From assembly GCA_019973155.2 (NCBI GenBank), contig BPQB01000029.1, forward strand, positions 248,001-312,000: a DNA stretch of 64,000 bases, read 5' to 3'. The stretch comes from Phanerochaete sordida (Eukaryota; Basidiomycota; Agaricomycetes; Polyporales; Phanerochaetaceae). Numbering within the stretch: position 1 is the stretch's first letter; the number at the start of each line of letters is the position of its first letter. The position numbers and the translations under genes are program-made. This document shows positions 21,984 to 33,565 of the stretch, one piece after another. A model generated the notes under the pieces. It searched no databases, was not told where the DNA came from, and was given only the letters and a program-made list of their open reading frames with translations.

Positions 21984-24197
21984 CTACCTTTCCAGCCGAT
22001 CGACAGTCCTCTTGCTTATCCGCGACGGACGACCGGGTTCGTCCCCGCCCTGTTTGGCAGGTTCTGAAAGCTGTTGGTCCCTAGGGGCGCTATTTTTACG
22101 CCCTGCCTTCGCCGCCGTCGGCTCGCCTTTCGCCCGTCCTTTGGCCCCTTGGTGAGACGCAGAGACCTTCGTAACTTGGTTACCCTGGCGTCCACCTCGA
22201 GTCCTCGCCCCTCGTCCACCTCGAGCCCTCGTCCCTCGCGCGCCACGACCCCTGCCCCGGCCTCGGACAGAGCGAGCGATAGGCACGTCCTCGGGATCTT
22301 CGCTGGGAAGTCGAAGATCACCAGGTTGCTGAACGGGCATGAGGGGTGAATCCAGGTTCTCTGCGTTGGTGACGGTCAGATAGCTCGTTGCCAGAGCTCG
22401 CCGCGTGCGTGCTCACCGATTCCGCCCCACTCCTCCTCGAGCTCGCTTTGGCCTACTTCGCCGCCGAGCTGCGCTTCGTCCTGCTCGTCATCAGAGCCAC
22501 GACCACCGCCCTGCGAATCTTCGGGCAGCGGCTCCGTCTCCTCGCCGAACTGTACTTCATCCTGCTCGTCGTCCGAGCCACGACCATCGCCCTGCGAATC
22601 TTCAGGCGGCGGTTGCGTCGGCGTAGGGCTGGCTAGAGCAGGGCCTGTATAGACGATTCCCGCCGCTCGACACGCCCGGTAGATGTGGTATCCAAGAGAC
22701 TCACCCGCTTCGTTGCTATCCTCTGGGATCGAGGCGTCGTCCCCCTCCGGCGAGCTCCGCGGGCTCGGACGGTCTGCCAACAGTATCAGATGTGTGCGAG
22801 ACGAACGAAGTCCAAGTGGGCTTGCCTTCTTCACCTTGCTCGTCGTCGCTCGGCTCCAGCTCGCTGCCTTCGGGATTTTCTACGGAGTATACGTTAATAC
22901 GCTGGCCTCCCCCACATTGAACGACGTACCGAAGACGTCGTGGCCCCAGCCCAGGATGACGTGGTACAGCTTGGCCTCGCTCCAGCCAGTCGCATGCAGG
23001 AGCCGATCTTTGAGTCCCTCTCCCTCGGATGTCACGCCAGCAGTTTCTCTGTGCATTCGGCTTAGCGTCACTTGAATTCCTATCGTGATCAAACGGTAGC
23101 TTACGCAAAAACAGCTACTGCACCGGTCTCGTCCAGTCCCGCTAGCAGCACGACCCCAGCAGCGCCCGTGGCCTGCTGCCACGCCGCTAGAGAGCCCTGC
23201 ATATGCTCTGACAGGCCAGCAACATTGCTTGAGGACAAGTCAGCCGACATCCGTGGCCCCAAGCGAAGCACCGCTCACCGGATTCGCTCGGCCTCTGTCG
23301 CCGGCCCGGGATTGTCCTTCGCCGCCCTCTCGCGGGCGGCCATCTGCTGAGCGTTTCTCTCGTCGGCGAGCTTCTGGTACTGCTCTTTGCGATCCGCAGG
23401 CAGCGCATCGTACGCCTTCGATATCCTCGCACGCCACGCACCGATGTCGCTCTTGTCGGCACGGCCAGCCGCGGTCTTCTTCCTGGACGGCACGTCGTCA
23501 TCCCCGGACACCATGAACATGTGAGAGCCCGTGTACACGAAGTCCTGGGCCGGTCGCACAGGTGGGATCGAGCCCCGCTCCTGCTTCGAGATCCTCTTCC
23601 AGTAGTTCTTCACCCACGTCACAATCCTCTGCTCAAACAGTATGAGTCCTGCAACGCGCTTATAGATAACTCGAGAATACGCACACGTCCCACACTTTTG
23701 AACCGCGCGGCGTAGTCCTGGCAGCTCTCGCCCTGCTTGATGGGCAAAAACCTGGCGTCCTTAGAGTTCCCGTACTTGTAGATGCGGCCCTCATACTCCT
23801 CCTCCGTCTCCATCGCCTTGTCCTCGCGCACCAGACCAAGCTTGGCTTTCAACTCCTCGAAGAGGGCGGCCGCCGCCCTTGTATGGGTGCCCCTCTCCCA
23901 CGCCATCTTGTTCTTCTTGTTCAGCTGGTACTTGCTCGGGTCGTAGAACTTCTGGACTGATGGCAGCTTGCGACATTCCTCCAGCAAGGCGCTCTCAAAC
24001 TCAGTCCACTCCCTGGAAGGTCATGTTCAGCGCGTTCACCGCATGCTCGCCGGTCTCGACGTACTGCCTTGGCTTCCGCTCATCTTCTACCTGTGCGCTT
24101 TCGGCGGGCATGGCGGACCGAACCAAGTCTCGCGAATCCAGCAGAGGCGCGCTGCGCGACTACGCTGGCTCGCCACACTTCTTCCCGAAGACCGCAT
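21984..24197 (-). CDS. Nine-exon protein with acidic and RG-rich tail (578 aa)
   Basis: Exons 24,197-24,091; 24,012-23,694; 23,628-23,279; 23,227-23,105; 23,048-22,930; 22,879-22,835; 22,773-22,705; 22,644-22,417; 22,360-21,984 close in frame. An alternative in-frame ATG lies at 24,368. Residues about 35-260 are helical and charged (WTEFESALLEECRKL; ISKAYDALPADRKEQYQKLAD, vaguely HMG-box-like), followed by a hydrophobic segment GVVLLAGLDETGAVAVFA. Then come twin acidic repeats (PEDSQG-GRGSDDEQDE) and a C-terminus rich in RG repeats (RGRGRGRGARG) and lysine. The composition fits a nuclear nucleic-acid-associated protein. Second gene of the element's minus arm; family not identified. Confidence 0.7.
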
Positions 24198-24316
24198 GGT
24201 CTCTTCTTCGTGAGGGCCCAGTCCGGCGGTAGGAAAGTTCACCAGGGAGAAGGGTCTGCCAAGAAAAAAGACATGGTAATTATCAAGAGCCGGATTACAT
24301 AGTGGAAATTCAGGGG

Positions 24317-26698
24317 CTATTGGAGAGAAACCGGCGGCTGCCGCGGCACGGCTGCCGCCCGGCCCCATTTGCGATACGCTACCCGACAGTAAAACTTTGC
24401 TGCCTCCTTTTCAAACCAGTCCAACATTGCTCCTGTGGTGCGCTCGTCGAACGACTGGCCGAACGACGCAGGACACCCCGGCCAGCGGAGAAGCAAGCGC
24501 CGAAATGCGTCCAAGCGCAAGGTTCGTGCCGGAGCGTCCTCCGCCTGCAGTCGATCAGGGTACAGAGGAATGACGGGTCTGGACCAATGTTCCCCGGGAA
24601 AGACCTGGCCCAATAGCTGGCATCGTTCCGTGTATGCGTCAGCCCCAGCCGCCGACGTGACACAGCGATCGAGCTCGTGGAGCTCCACCCGGAACGCCAC
24701 CTCCGACAGCTCCCAGCCAATCTCCTGAATGACTTCCGCGGCCAGCGGCTCACGGCCTGCTTTCGCGTCCTCAAGGTTGAGAGGGAGGACCCTGCCCCGC
24801 CAGTAGAACGAGGCCACGGGAGGGGTACGAAGCGCGAATGGTTGCGAGCCACGGTCAAGCAGCGCTCCGAAGTAAGCGCAAACGCGCTGCTTGTGATCGT
24901 AGCGTTTTTTTTCCTGTCCCTGGTGAGCTTCGGCGCGGTCGGGGCGCCTTTTTTTCGAGGTGCCCGCGGATGCCGATGCCGCCAGGCCAGCTTCGCGTTT
25001 CTTCTGGCTTTGCTCCGCCTCTTCGGGGGTCTGCTCCGGAAACCGAGTGAGGAACACGCGCCAGCACTCTGGACCGACAGGATGAAAGAGGCTCCGCCGG
25101 CCGAGCTTGCTGAAGAGGCTGACGCGGATGCTCAGCCAGTTGGACAGATTGACTAGCAGCCGGAACGGCTGCGCTGAGGTGACGACCAGTTCGGGCTCGG
25201 GGAACCAGAAGCCGATTCGGGCCTCACACGACTGCGTCAGGTCGACGGCTTCCAGTGCGGTCTGCCAAACAGGCAGCCTCACAGGGACCAGGGGATGACC
25301 GGAAGCGCGGAAGCGCTCGGTGCCGCGGACGCGCTGTGACCCTGTGTAATACTGGTCAGACTGAATTTCAAGGTCTAAAGACCGAAGCCTTACCTTGACC
25401 TTTTCCCTTGTGCTGGCTGTACAACGTGTGCGACGCTGAATTCTCGTCTTCAAGCGCAAAGTCCGCGGGTAGGGGGTTGCGCTCGATGTCCAGCACGGTC
25501 TCAGACTCCCTCCAGATGGCATCGATGTGCTGAGTGCCTGCGGTTGCCCAGCCGCGCATCTCTCCGCGCACAAGCGCCGTAGCCGTCTCGACATGAGAAG
25601 GTTCCCGCAGAGATAGCAGCGGAGTGTTGCGCAGCTGTTCTGGGCTGACAGCGTGACGGAGGACGAGCCACCACACCGGTACCCCTACGGCCATCCACTT
25701 TTGCGCGATGGAGGGATCGTTCGTGATTGTGCCGATAACGCCGCCGTTGTTGACACCAGGCTCCGCGACGATATCGACTAACTTTTCGACGACAGCCGTC
25801 TCGGACCTCGGCCTGGAGTGTTCATGCCATCTCATGAAGGCCCAGCACTCAGCCCAGCTGCGATGGAAGCGCGACCATAGGCGTATCAAGTCGCGAAAGG
25901 TTGAAGGCACGCCAAAAAGCGTGAAGGTGCTGTGCAGGGTGGCGACCAGTCTATTGAGATCATCGACCACGGCGACCTTCGCGAAAGGAGAGAAATGTCT
26001 GAACCGCTGAGAGGTCTGTCGCGTAGACTCTACCACTGTACGAAGCCTTGCAACTTTGTCGGAGGCGAGGTAGCCGTACGCTGCGCCGTTCAGGTCTTCG
26101 TTCGCACGAACAAAGTCCTCGGGGCGAAGAGCATCCCACAGGAAAGCAAACGGCGTGCCGGGCGGCGGCCTCCTCGGAACCAAAGCAAGGTAAGGGCGGC
26201 GTGGACAATATAGCTGGGGCCAATTCAGAGGGTCCTCCGGCCCAAATCTGCCGTCATCGCGCAGCATGATCCCAAGCCGGCCGAACATGGGGCGAGGGAT
26301 CCAGTCAGTGTTGATGGCGACCATGATGTATCTGTCGTCGACAGCGGCACGGGCTTGCCCAGCGGCCCACTTCAATGAGTCGTCGTACAGCACGTCTGCG
26401 GACCCAGTATGTCAGCAGATGCGATTTTCTCCAAGTGTCGATGCTTACCCTGTCCAGAACGCGCCACAGTGACGTCTGATAGGGCAGGAGAGTCCCCCGT
26501 TGCGACTCCGCTGACACTGGCACTGCGTTCAGAGAAACCGGCGACTTGAGGGACGACTTGCTGAGGCTTTGCAAGAGCCCAGTCTTGCAGTCGGATCCGC
26601 TTCGCTGGGCGTATGTTCGCCGGGCTGGACGGCTCAGGGGTGTTTTCTGAGCAAGGGGCCGCGGGGAGGTCTTTGGGAGAACTTTCATCGGCTGGCAT
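24317..26698 (-). CDS. Large hypothetical protein of the element (758 aa)
   Basis: Exons 26,698-26,449, 26,395-25,394 and 25,341-24,317 give 758 aa; both introns are about 52 nt with CTGAC branch-like sites. The N-terminal 85 residues are Ser/Pro-rich with PAKRIRL as a likely nuclear signal. The rest is globular: a Trp- and Arg-rich region with GVPVWWLVLRH and a second half with CRVAYRK near the end. A basic Lys/Arg/Gln insert (around residues 545-580) may be a linker. I associate the layout with hypothetical proteins found beside KDZ/TET clusters in agaricomycetes but cannot name a domain. It opens the minus arm and is transcribed divergently from the TET/JBP gene. Confidence 0.75.
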
Positions 26699-27772
26699 AG
26701 CGGCTGTTGAGTGCGATGGACAGGGGACAAGGCGGCGGCTGGGTACGGAGAGGCGGGGAGAAGGGTGGTTCGGTAACCGGCAGGGATGCGGGGGCGGTCC
26801 GTGAGGATCCTCGAGGTTCTGTCTTGTGCAATGTGTGCGGGGTCCGCGTCCTGGGTCTTGCAGTGTCTGCAGAAGTACTTTGTGCACTCTGACAGGCACG
26901 CTATGCGGCCAAATGTGGCTGGCACGGCACGTGTTGAAGTTGGCGAGGTGTCTGATGCCACGGCGAGTGTGGTAGTTCCGTTGTCGCCTTTGTGGCGTGC
27001 AACAGTATCCGAGGCAAGGTGGAGGACAGACGCGCGTCTTTAGGGTCGCGGAGCCGTGGGAATGTTGAGCTCATCACGTGAGCGCTCCTGTCCAGCACGC
27101 GAAGTCGGACAGTCTCTGAAGATGCTCTCCTCCTGCTTCCCCCCACCAACCAAGTCTCCTCTCTAGCCTCCTTAGGCCGAGGGCATTCCGTGTAACTCGA
27201 ACACGGAGGCAGACTATCGCGCTTGCACCCCTCAAGATAACCTTCGACCCACAACCTATGTAAGCCGCAACTCATTGCTCGGTCGTTCTGGAGTGCTCGC
27301 GTATGTATTACGTCCTACACGCTCAGTCTGGTTTGTCCGCAACGAGCTTGATGCAGAGTCGAGAGCCCGCAGGCCATCTACTGCTCAGTCGAAGTGGCAT
27401 GAACGTGACTGCAAAAAAGCAGCTATTTGTTTCCTCGGTGTGTGGATCGGCCGTCGCCCCTTCCAACTAGATGCAGTGTCGAGAGCCCGCAGGCCATCTC
27501 TGCTCAGTGGATGCGGACAAAGACAACCACATGCCGCTGGAGCTGGCATGTGTGCGAGATGCGAAGTCGAGAGTCCGCAGCCCATCTATCTGCTCCGCAC
27601 GCAGCGCCCCGGTACTCTGCTGTTCTTCGCTATGCCTGCTTGTGAATGTGACACCGCCCGAACTATGTGCTCACGGCCTGTTCTCTGCAGATCATATTAT
27701 CGGACGCTTCTCCATGCCGGTGGCAAGTCCTTGCAATTGTCACTTGTAGTCTGAGACTGACCTCGCAGGCAG
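26699..27772. promoter_or_regulatory. Divergent intergenic region between the two arms
   Basis: About 1.07 kb separates the start of the 758-aa gene (minus) from the first resolved exon of the TET/JBP gene (plus), so both promoters should lie here. It contains three imperfect copies of a repeat (see 27,349-27,597). An unresolved 5' exon of the TET/JBP gene may also lie here. No TATA box stands out. Confidence 0.45.
27349..27597 (+). repeat. Three imperfect copies upstream of the TET/JBP gene
   Basis: A 40-bp segment built around GTCGAGAGCCCGCAGGCCAT followed by CTGCTCAGT recurs at about 27,349-27,390, 27,469-27,510 and 27,560-27,597 (third copy diverged). The periods are about 120 and 88 bp. 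Position in the divergent promoter suggests a regulatory or binding role, which is inference. Confidence 0.6.
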
Positions 27773-29446
27773 TTGACGCGTTCCCGGGTCAAGTTGTTAC
27801 GCAGCGCCCAACTGGTCGCTCAAGATCTCGTTCAGCACCGTGTTCAACAGTGCCAGATCATCGAGACCTCCGTGGATTTCGACAGTTTGCTACAACAGGC
27901 ACTATCCGAGGACGCAGCCAGAGCGGCTCAAGACGACGACGACGACGCCGATGGATGGGAGGTAGAGACTCGCGAGGAAGAAGCTGCTCACTCCCCTGCC
28001 GATCCAGCCCCTACTCCTACGCCCGCCGCTGAGGTCAGGTCCAGCGCCTTCACCGCCAAACGTTCGGCGAGCTCTCCGCCACCTCTCTCCGTCTCAGAAA
28101 GCAGCTCGACGCCACCCTTTCGCAAGAAGGCTCGGCGCGGCAAGAAGAACCCCGAGAAAAAGCAGTCGGACGCGCGGATGGAGAGAAGCAGACAGGGGAA
28201 GGAGGCCAAGGCAGCGAAGAAGAAGGCGGGCGCGAGCAGCCTGAATCACCAGCCCTCTCGCCATGCCCTCGGCAAACGCACGGAGCTCGACGTGGTCGAC
28301 ACAGGGTGCGACCATGAGCCCACGCTGCATGTGTCGAAGCAAGGCTTCATAGGCCGGCGGCAGGGTGTCGTCGAGGCTTTCAGCACGGTGGAGGCGTACA
28401 TAGAGGCTGGCTACGAAAGGGTCTCGTGGGACGGGAGGTGCGTACCTAATCCGCGGACTGCATGTCGCCGTCGCTCACGAAACGCAGTACTACCCATGGT
28501 CTCGCAGGCTTCGGGAAACGAGTCTTTGGGCTGATGGTCGGGCGACCAGGGGAACCGACGTACATGGAGTCTGTCCGCCGTTTGGCCACTGCCATTACAA
28601 CTGCAAAAGACAAGATGGGTTTCGGGAACCGACAAGATCGACGGGGTACGTTTTCGACCATTGCGTACGGGATTTCCTACGGCGGCGGCCAGAAGGTGTG
28701 TGTGTCGGTGTCGACCCTTGGCCTGTCTGACAGCTTCACGCTCAGCGACCGGGCAATCTGCGGCACAGTGCTCAGAACATACGTGCGATGGAAGAACTTC
28801 TCGCAAATCCCGATATGCAACGGCAGGCCTCGTACGCGAAGAGTGCGTGTCCGTTTTTCCGCAACTAGACTATAGACTGACGCGCTGTGTACCAGGTATG
28901 TTTGCGACCTACTTTCCAGACCTGTACGACGAGTACGTGCAGACCCTGGAGAGTCTGCACGAGGACAATCCGCTGCTCCGTCCGCTGTTCGACGGGTGTG
29001 CCTGGCCAGCGGTTTCAGTCAATTTTCCGCCGAACTCCTTCTCGCACATTCACACCGACGCAGGGAACAAGGCCAACGGGCTATGTCCCATCTTCTCCCT
29101 CGGCGACTTCGACCATACGAAAGGCGGCCACCTAGTACTGCCTGACCTCAAGCTCATCATCGAGTTTCCGGCGGGTTGCATCATCTTCATCCCTTCTGCT
29201 ACGCTTCGACATGGCAATATTCCTGTGAGGCCTGGAGAATTCCGAACATCGTGGACATTGTACGCAGCGGGCGGACTGTTCCGGTGGGCACACTATGGAT
29301 TCCAGACCTGGGCCACTTGGAGCGCGAAGAACTCGAAGAACACGGAGATCTTGGACGCCGACAAGAAGGCGCAAGGTGAGAGGTGGTGCCGCGCGCTGGA
29401 GATGTTCCCTACTGTAGACAATCTTCGAGCACGAGCAGATAGATAG
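27773..29446 (+). CDS. TET/JBP-type 2-oxoglutarate/Fe(II) DNA dioxygenase
   Basis: Exons about 27,773-28,437, 28,488-28,695, 28,746-28,842 and 28,896-29,446 join in frame (506 codons); the 5' end is open, since no ATG suits the frame before an intron acceptor near 27,770. The N-terminus is acidic (DDDDDAD) then basic (FRKKARRGKKNPEKK), fitting a nuclear protein. The catalytic core has the fungal TET/JBP signature YGGGQK-RPGNLRHS, iron ligands His 29,051 and Asp 29,057 (HTD), distal His 29,210 (RHGN) and the 2-oxoglutarate-type Arg 29,243, followed by YAAGGLFRW. All ligands are present, so catalysis is plausible. The family oxidises 5-methylcytosine or thymine in DNA; the substrate here is unknown. 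First gene of the plus arm. Confidence 0.85.
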
Positions 29447-29975
29447 CCGTAGGATTAACATGTTGGATGTGGCACGCAATAAATGACCGTAATTCCTGTT
29501 TTTACTACTGCTACAGCTGCGCTTGTGTGAACGCTTTCGGCTCAGTGGCCCACGGTACGCGCAGGTAGTAGACGGACGTGGCGAATTCGTATTCAGAGAA
29601 ACTGGCCCGGGGATATCTCATGGGCGTCTCCCAGCCCAGGCCCAGGGCGTCTCCCAGCCCAGGCCCAGGGCGTCTCCCAGCCCGGGAAGGGCGTCTCTTG
29701 CTCTGGGGTTTTAGGGCGTCTGCCAACCTGAGGAGTGCCACGATATTGGCTCGCCACATCTGAGCCAACAGCAGCGGTGAGCGAGTGTCTAGACCTCTTG
29801 GGTCGAATTTTCTCATATAGCAGCTGTTTTTGAAGTCTCATACACACGCTGAAATCGCCGAGGGCATTGTCGATAAGTACCAGCTACATTTAGCCGTACT
29901 GTGGGTTTTGTCAGAGTACACGCAGTACTTCTACAGCCCTTCGAGAATCGCTGGCTCCTGGGGTGTCTCTTCGAC
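29447..29975. other. Intergenic with a minisatellite
   Basis: Separates the two oxygenase genes. Apart from the GC-rich minisatellite at 29,622-29,720 I see only short frames. Confidence 0.45.
29622..29720 (+). repeat. Minisatellite, ~23-bp unit
   Basis: The unit GGGCGTCTCCCAGCCCAGG plus CCCA is repeated twice perfectly from 29,622, then three more diverged GGGCGTCT starts follow to about 29,720. Confidence 0.8.
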
Positions 29976-32900
29976 ATGAGTTCTGCAGCCGATAGCCGAG
30001 CCGACGAGGTCACAAGGGGGAAAGGCCCGGCAGAGGGACAGTTCAGCTCCGATAGCCACGAGGAAGGTATGGCGGAGAAATTAAAGGAGAGAACCTGGGC
30101 TAACCCATGGTGAGAAGTAGCGGCACGCGGTAATGGTATCAAGTTGCATTTGGGAAGTGGAGAGTACGTCATGGACGTAGACGACCCACGTAAGAGCATG
30201 AAACGCTAGTCGTTCGGTGCGGAAAGCTGATGTAGGATCGGGGCTATAGAATTTGTGACAGCGCGCGAACACGGCTGTCTGCGAGGCATTTGGCTGGTGT
30301 CAAGAATCAAGCAGCCCTTGGACAAATGGACCGGCCTGCCACCGTCATACTTTACAAGAAGACCCATAGGGCCTAGCCATCAGTCGAAGAGTCGACAAGC
30401 CTCACCGACAGAGTTCAGGAATCTGACGTTTGCAGTATTCCTTGCGGAACAAAAAATCGACCCGGCCGTCACATCCGTGGGGCTCAGCGGTGATCTGTGG
30501 ATTGCGAGGAACACGGCCCAGTTTTTTGACGGCACTCGATGGATCGACTGGCAATCAGGCGCACTTCACCAGCATCCGTGGCTAGACGCTTGGCTGTTGT
30601 GGAACACAGCAACCCATCGGCTTGTCTATGCCAGTAAGCCTCAGGGGCAGCTTGATTGGCGTCGGGAAGGCGAAATAGATCAGCTCGAGAATGGCTTCCG
30701 GACCCGAATGGACGGCATCGGCGTCGAGCAAGCACTTCGGGGAGTCCTTGATCTGATCCCGGCGGCTGGTCTCGCGCGGGAGCTTCCTGGGCAGATTTTA
30801 GCGGCCATGCTATTTCTTGTATACAACCCTGACTGCGCTCTGGAGCAGCCCAAGGTAGGCTTGCCTGTCAATCAACCCGGGATACCGACTGACGGTGGGC
30901 GACAGAGCGGCAGCAAGAGATCGACTCCCGGACGAATCCATCCACCGGTCTGGGATCTCAAGAGAGAACCTCCGGAGCTGTCAGCGATGTACAAAATAGA
31001 CGGCTCTCCCGCACCCGAAAAACCACGAGAACCGGCGAGAGCTGACAGCTCTCGGGACACGAAGCCAGACTGTGCAGCGCCGGTATATGGGCCGCTCAGA
31101 AAGGGTGAACTGAGACTTAACGGAGAGGTGACGATGACCGCTAAGTACATGCACATCCCCGGGGTACGCTAGCATCAGACGCAGTCGAAGCGATGGCGCT
31201 GATGCGAAAGAGCAGGACTCAGACGGCGATATGGTCAGGAACATGACGGAGGCGGAGCCGGGGCATCTTCCAATTCCGGACAATCCCCTTGAAACCCATC
31301 TGCGCGCCGCTGGGGCTCCGATATTCGTGTTTGATCGCCACGATCCCAGTGTGAAAGACCGGTCTGACATCGAGGTGGCCAGATTGATCATGGAACAGTT
31401 GCAAGACGGGCGACTGGTGGTGATGGACGGATGCGATACTCCGAACTTGCCCTGGACGGACGAGACGTTTGCGCGTCTCTGCGGAGGCCTGACCACGAAA
31501 GGATGCAGCGCAAACGTTCCAGTTGAGTGGCAGTGTGCGTGGGCTGGAATGTAAACCCAACTGCGGGAGCTGAAATTACTTCCAGCGAGCGACAAGCGTC
31601 AGGAAACGCGAGCAAACCCGAAGGCGGGGCTTCACGAGAAAGGCCTACTTAGCGAGCTAGTGAAGCGGATTCAAGAAGACCAATCGGGCGACGCGCCACT
31701 CAACCTACTGGATTTGCACACGTCGGAAGATTGGGCGACGGAAATCATAAGGTAAGACAGTGCTCCGTTCGCCCGACAAATGCCTGAATGGCATCGTGCA
31801 GGTATCTCCGCCACAATGTCCTCGCGTCGACTCCTCTGCACGGGATGCCAGCGGACACGTACTCGACACACGTGAAAAAAGGCCAGAGCTGGGCACTGGT
31901 GACGGGGAAAGGTTACTTCACTTATCCTCACGCCGACGGATCTGGCTTTGCCACCTTCGTCATGGTGACCCATGGGCGCAAGTTCTGGTGCATCCTGCAG
32001 ATGAAGTCGAAGACACCGAGCGCTGAGGACGTGGCCACGGCTCAAAGCCTGGCGGATGAGGCGTTCCAGCAATATCTAAAAATTGCTATGTACTCGAATT
32101 CGTACGAAGATGCACCAATCGAGCTTCCGGGCCTAGCGACTCTGCACTTCATCACATTGAAGCCCGGAATGATTGCGTAAGGCCCTGCTGCTGCTGTTGT
32201 TCCGCCATATATCGCTGATCGCTTGGCTTTGAGCAGCATCCAACCTCCTGGGCTGTTCCATCAGGTGTACACACCGGTAGATACCATCACCGTTGGCGGG
32301 CATTTCCTCGCAGAAGACACGCTGCATCTCACTCTAGTATGCCGACTGGCAGTGAATCGTGCAGCCGGAGCAGGGGTAAACAACTACCACGAGGGTACTT
32401 GTCGAGAGATTGCCCGTATGCTTCTTGCACAAGTAGCAAGAGGGGAACCGTTCAGTGAGTGGCGCAGTTCAATCAACGTCGTGAAAGGGCTCACACCAGG
32501 AACTGTCTAGTGAATAAGCGTGGGTTCATTGCCTTATGGCAAATGATCACGCAGCGCAAGCTGTTTGCGCTGGCCGACGAAATCAAGGAGGATCCGGACG
32601 ACGACGACTTGGTGTTTTTCGACACCGAGTTCGAGGTCAAGCTAGCGGCAGACTTGGCAAGACGGGTGTTCAAGCACAACGGGCTGGAATGCGAGACGTA
32701 CCAGCTGAATGAATCGAATCCCGTGCCTTTCTTCGGGGACGATCTGCCATGGTACAAGCGCGGAGACGAGACCGTGAAGCTGCCAAGTAGCTTGCGGGAG
32801 TTCATGGAAAACCAGGTCTTAGAGCACTTGGAGGGGCAAAAACAAGCACTTCTAGCCAGGCAGATCGAGCGGGATAGAAAGAAACAGGCCGAGATGGAGG

Positions 32901-33130
32901 CCGAGATGGAGGCCGAGATGGAGGCCGAGCGCGAGAAGAACAAAGGCGCGAAGGGCAAGAAACGCGAAATGGGACAAGCCAACAGTGCTGGACAAGCAGC
33001 TGGGGCCAAGGGGAAAGCGAAGCAGACAAAAGGGGTCAACTCCCGGAAACGGAATGTCCAGGAGCCCAGCGACACCGATGAATCGCCCCCTACGAAGCGG
33101 ACGCGGGCACGAAAGCCAAAATCTGGGTAG
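29976..33130 (+). CDS. JmjC-type 2-oxoglutarate/Fe(II) oxygenase
   Basis: Eight exons (29,976-30,066; 30,115-30,189; 30,250-31,163; 31,216-31,521; 31,570-31,751; 31,802-32,176; 32,237-32,454; 32,511-33,130) close in frame at 926 aa. The JmjC core lies at about residues 550-680: HADG gives iron ligands His566 and Asp568, GRKFW supplies a lysine (583) suited to 2-oxoglutarate, and the distal ligand is His656 in GLFHQVYTP, completed across an intron. The N-terminal 350 residues are of unknown type; the C-terminus has a 12-bp-repeat-coded EMEA run and basic nuclear-type sequences (GAKGKKREM, TKRTRARKPK). JmjC enzymes hydroxylate or demethylate proteins such as histones; the substrate here is unknown. 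It sits between the TET/JBP and transposase genes on the same strand. Confidence 0.8.
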
Positions 33131-33565
33131 TGCCAGCGGGGAATGCCAAGCGGTCGCGCCAGATTTGGTTTTGTACATGGAACCAGACATTGAATAGCAT
33201 ATCATTCTAGCGGGATACTGTTGCAAAGAACGCGCCACGTCCATATATGGCTTGTGTCGATTCGGGACGGTTCGGCCGGATTTGGTAAAAGAGTGCTTAC
33301 ATAATTTTCGCGAGGAGTCTTCGCGCTGAGGATTTTCATCCTGACTCTTACACCGACTGGACAAGCACTCGCCGCACTGGTACGTGTCCCGCTATCAAAT
33401 GGCCACTAGACCTCATGTGCATAATCTGTAGCCGGCGAACGTCCGTACCACGACCCACACCTCACCGTTCACCACGGGTCGCGGCACCTTTGCCCACCCT
33501 GCGACTGCTGACAGGCACATTTGCCCTCACCAGAAGCAAACGTGAGCCAGGAGGGCTTTTCGAGC

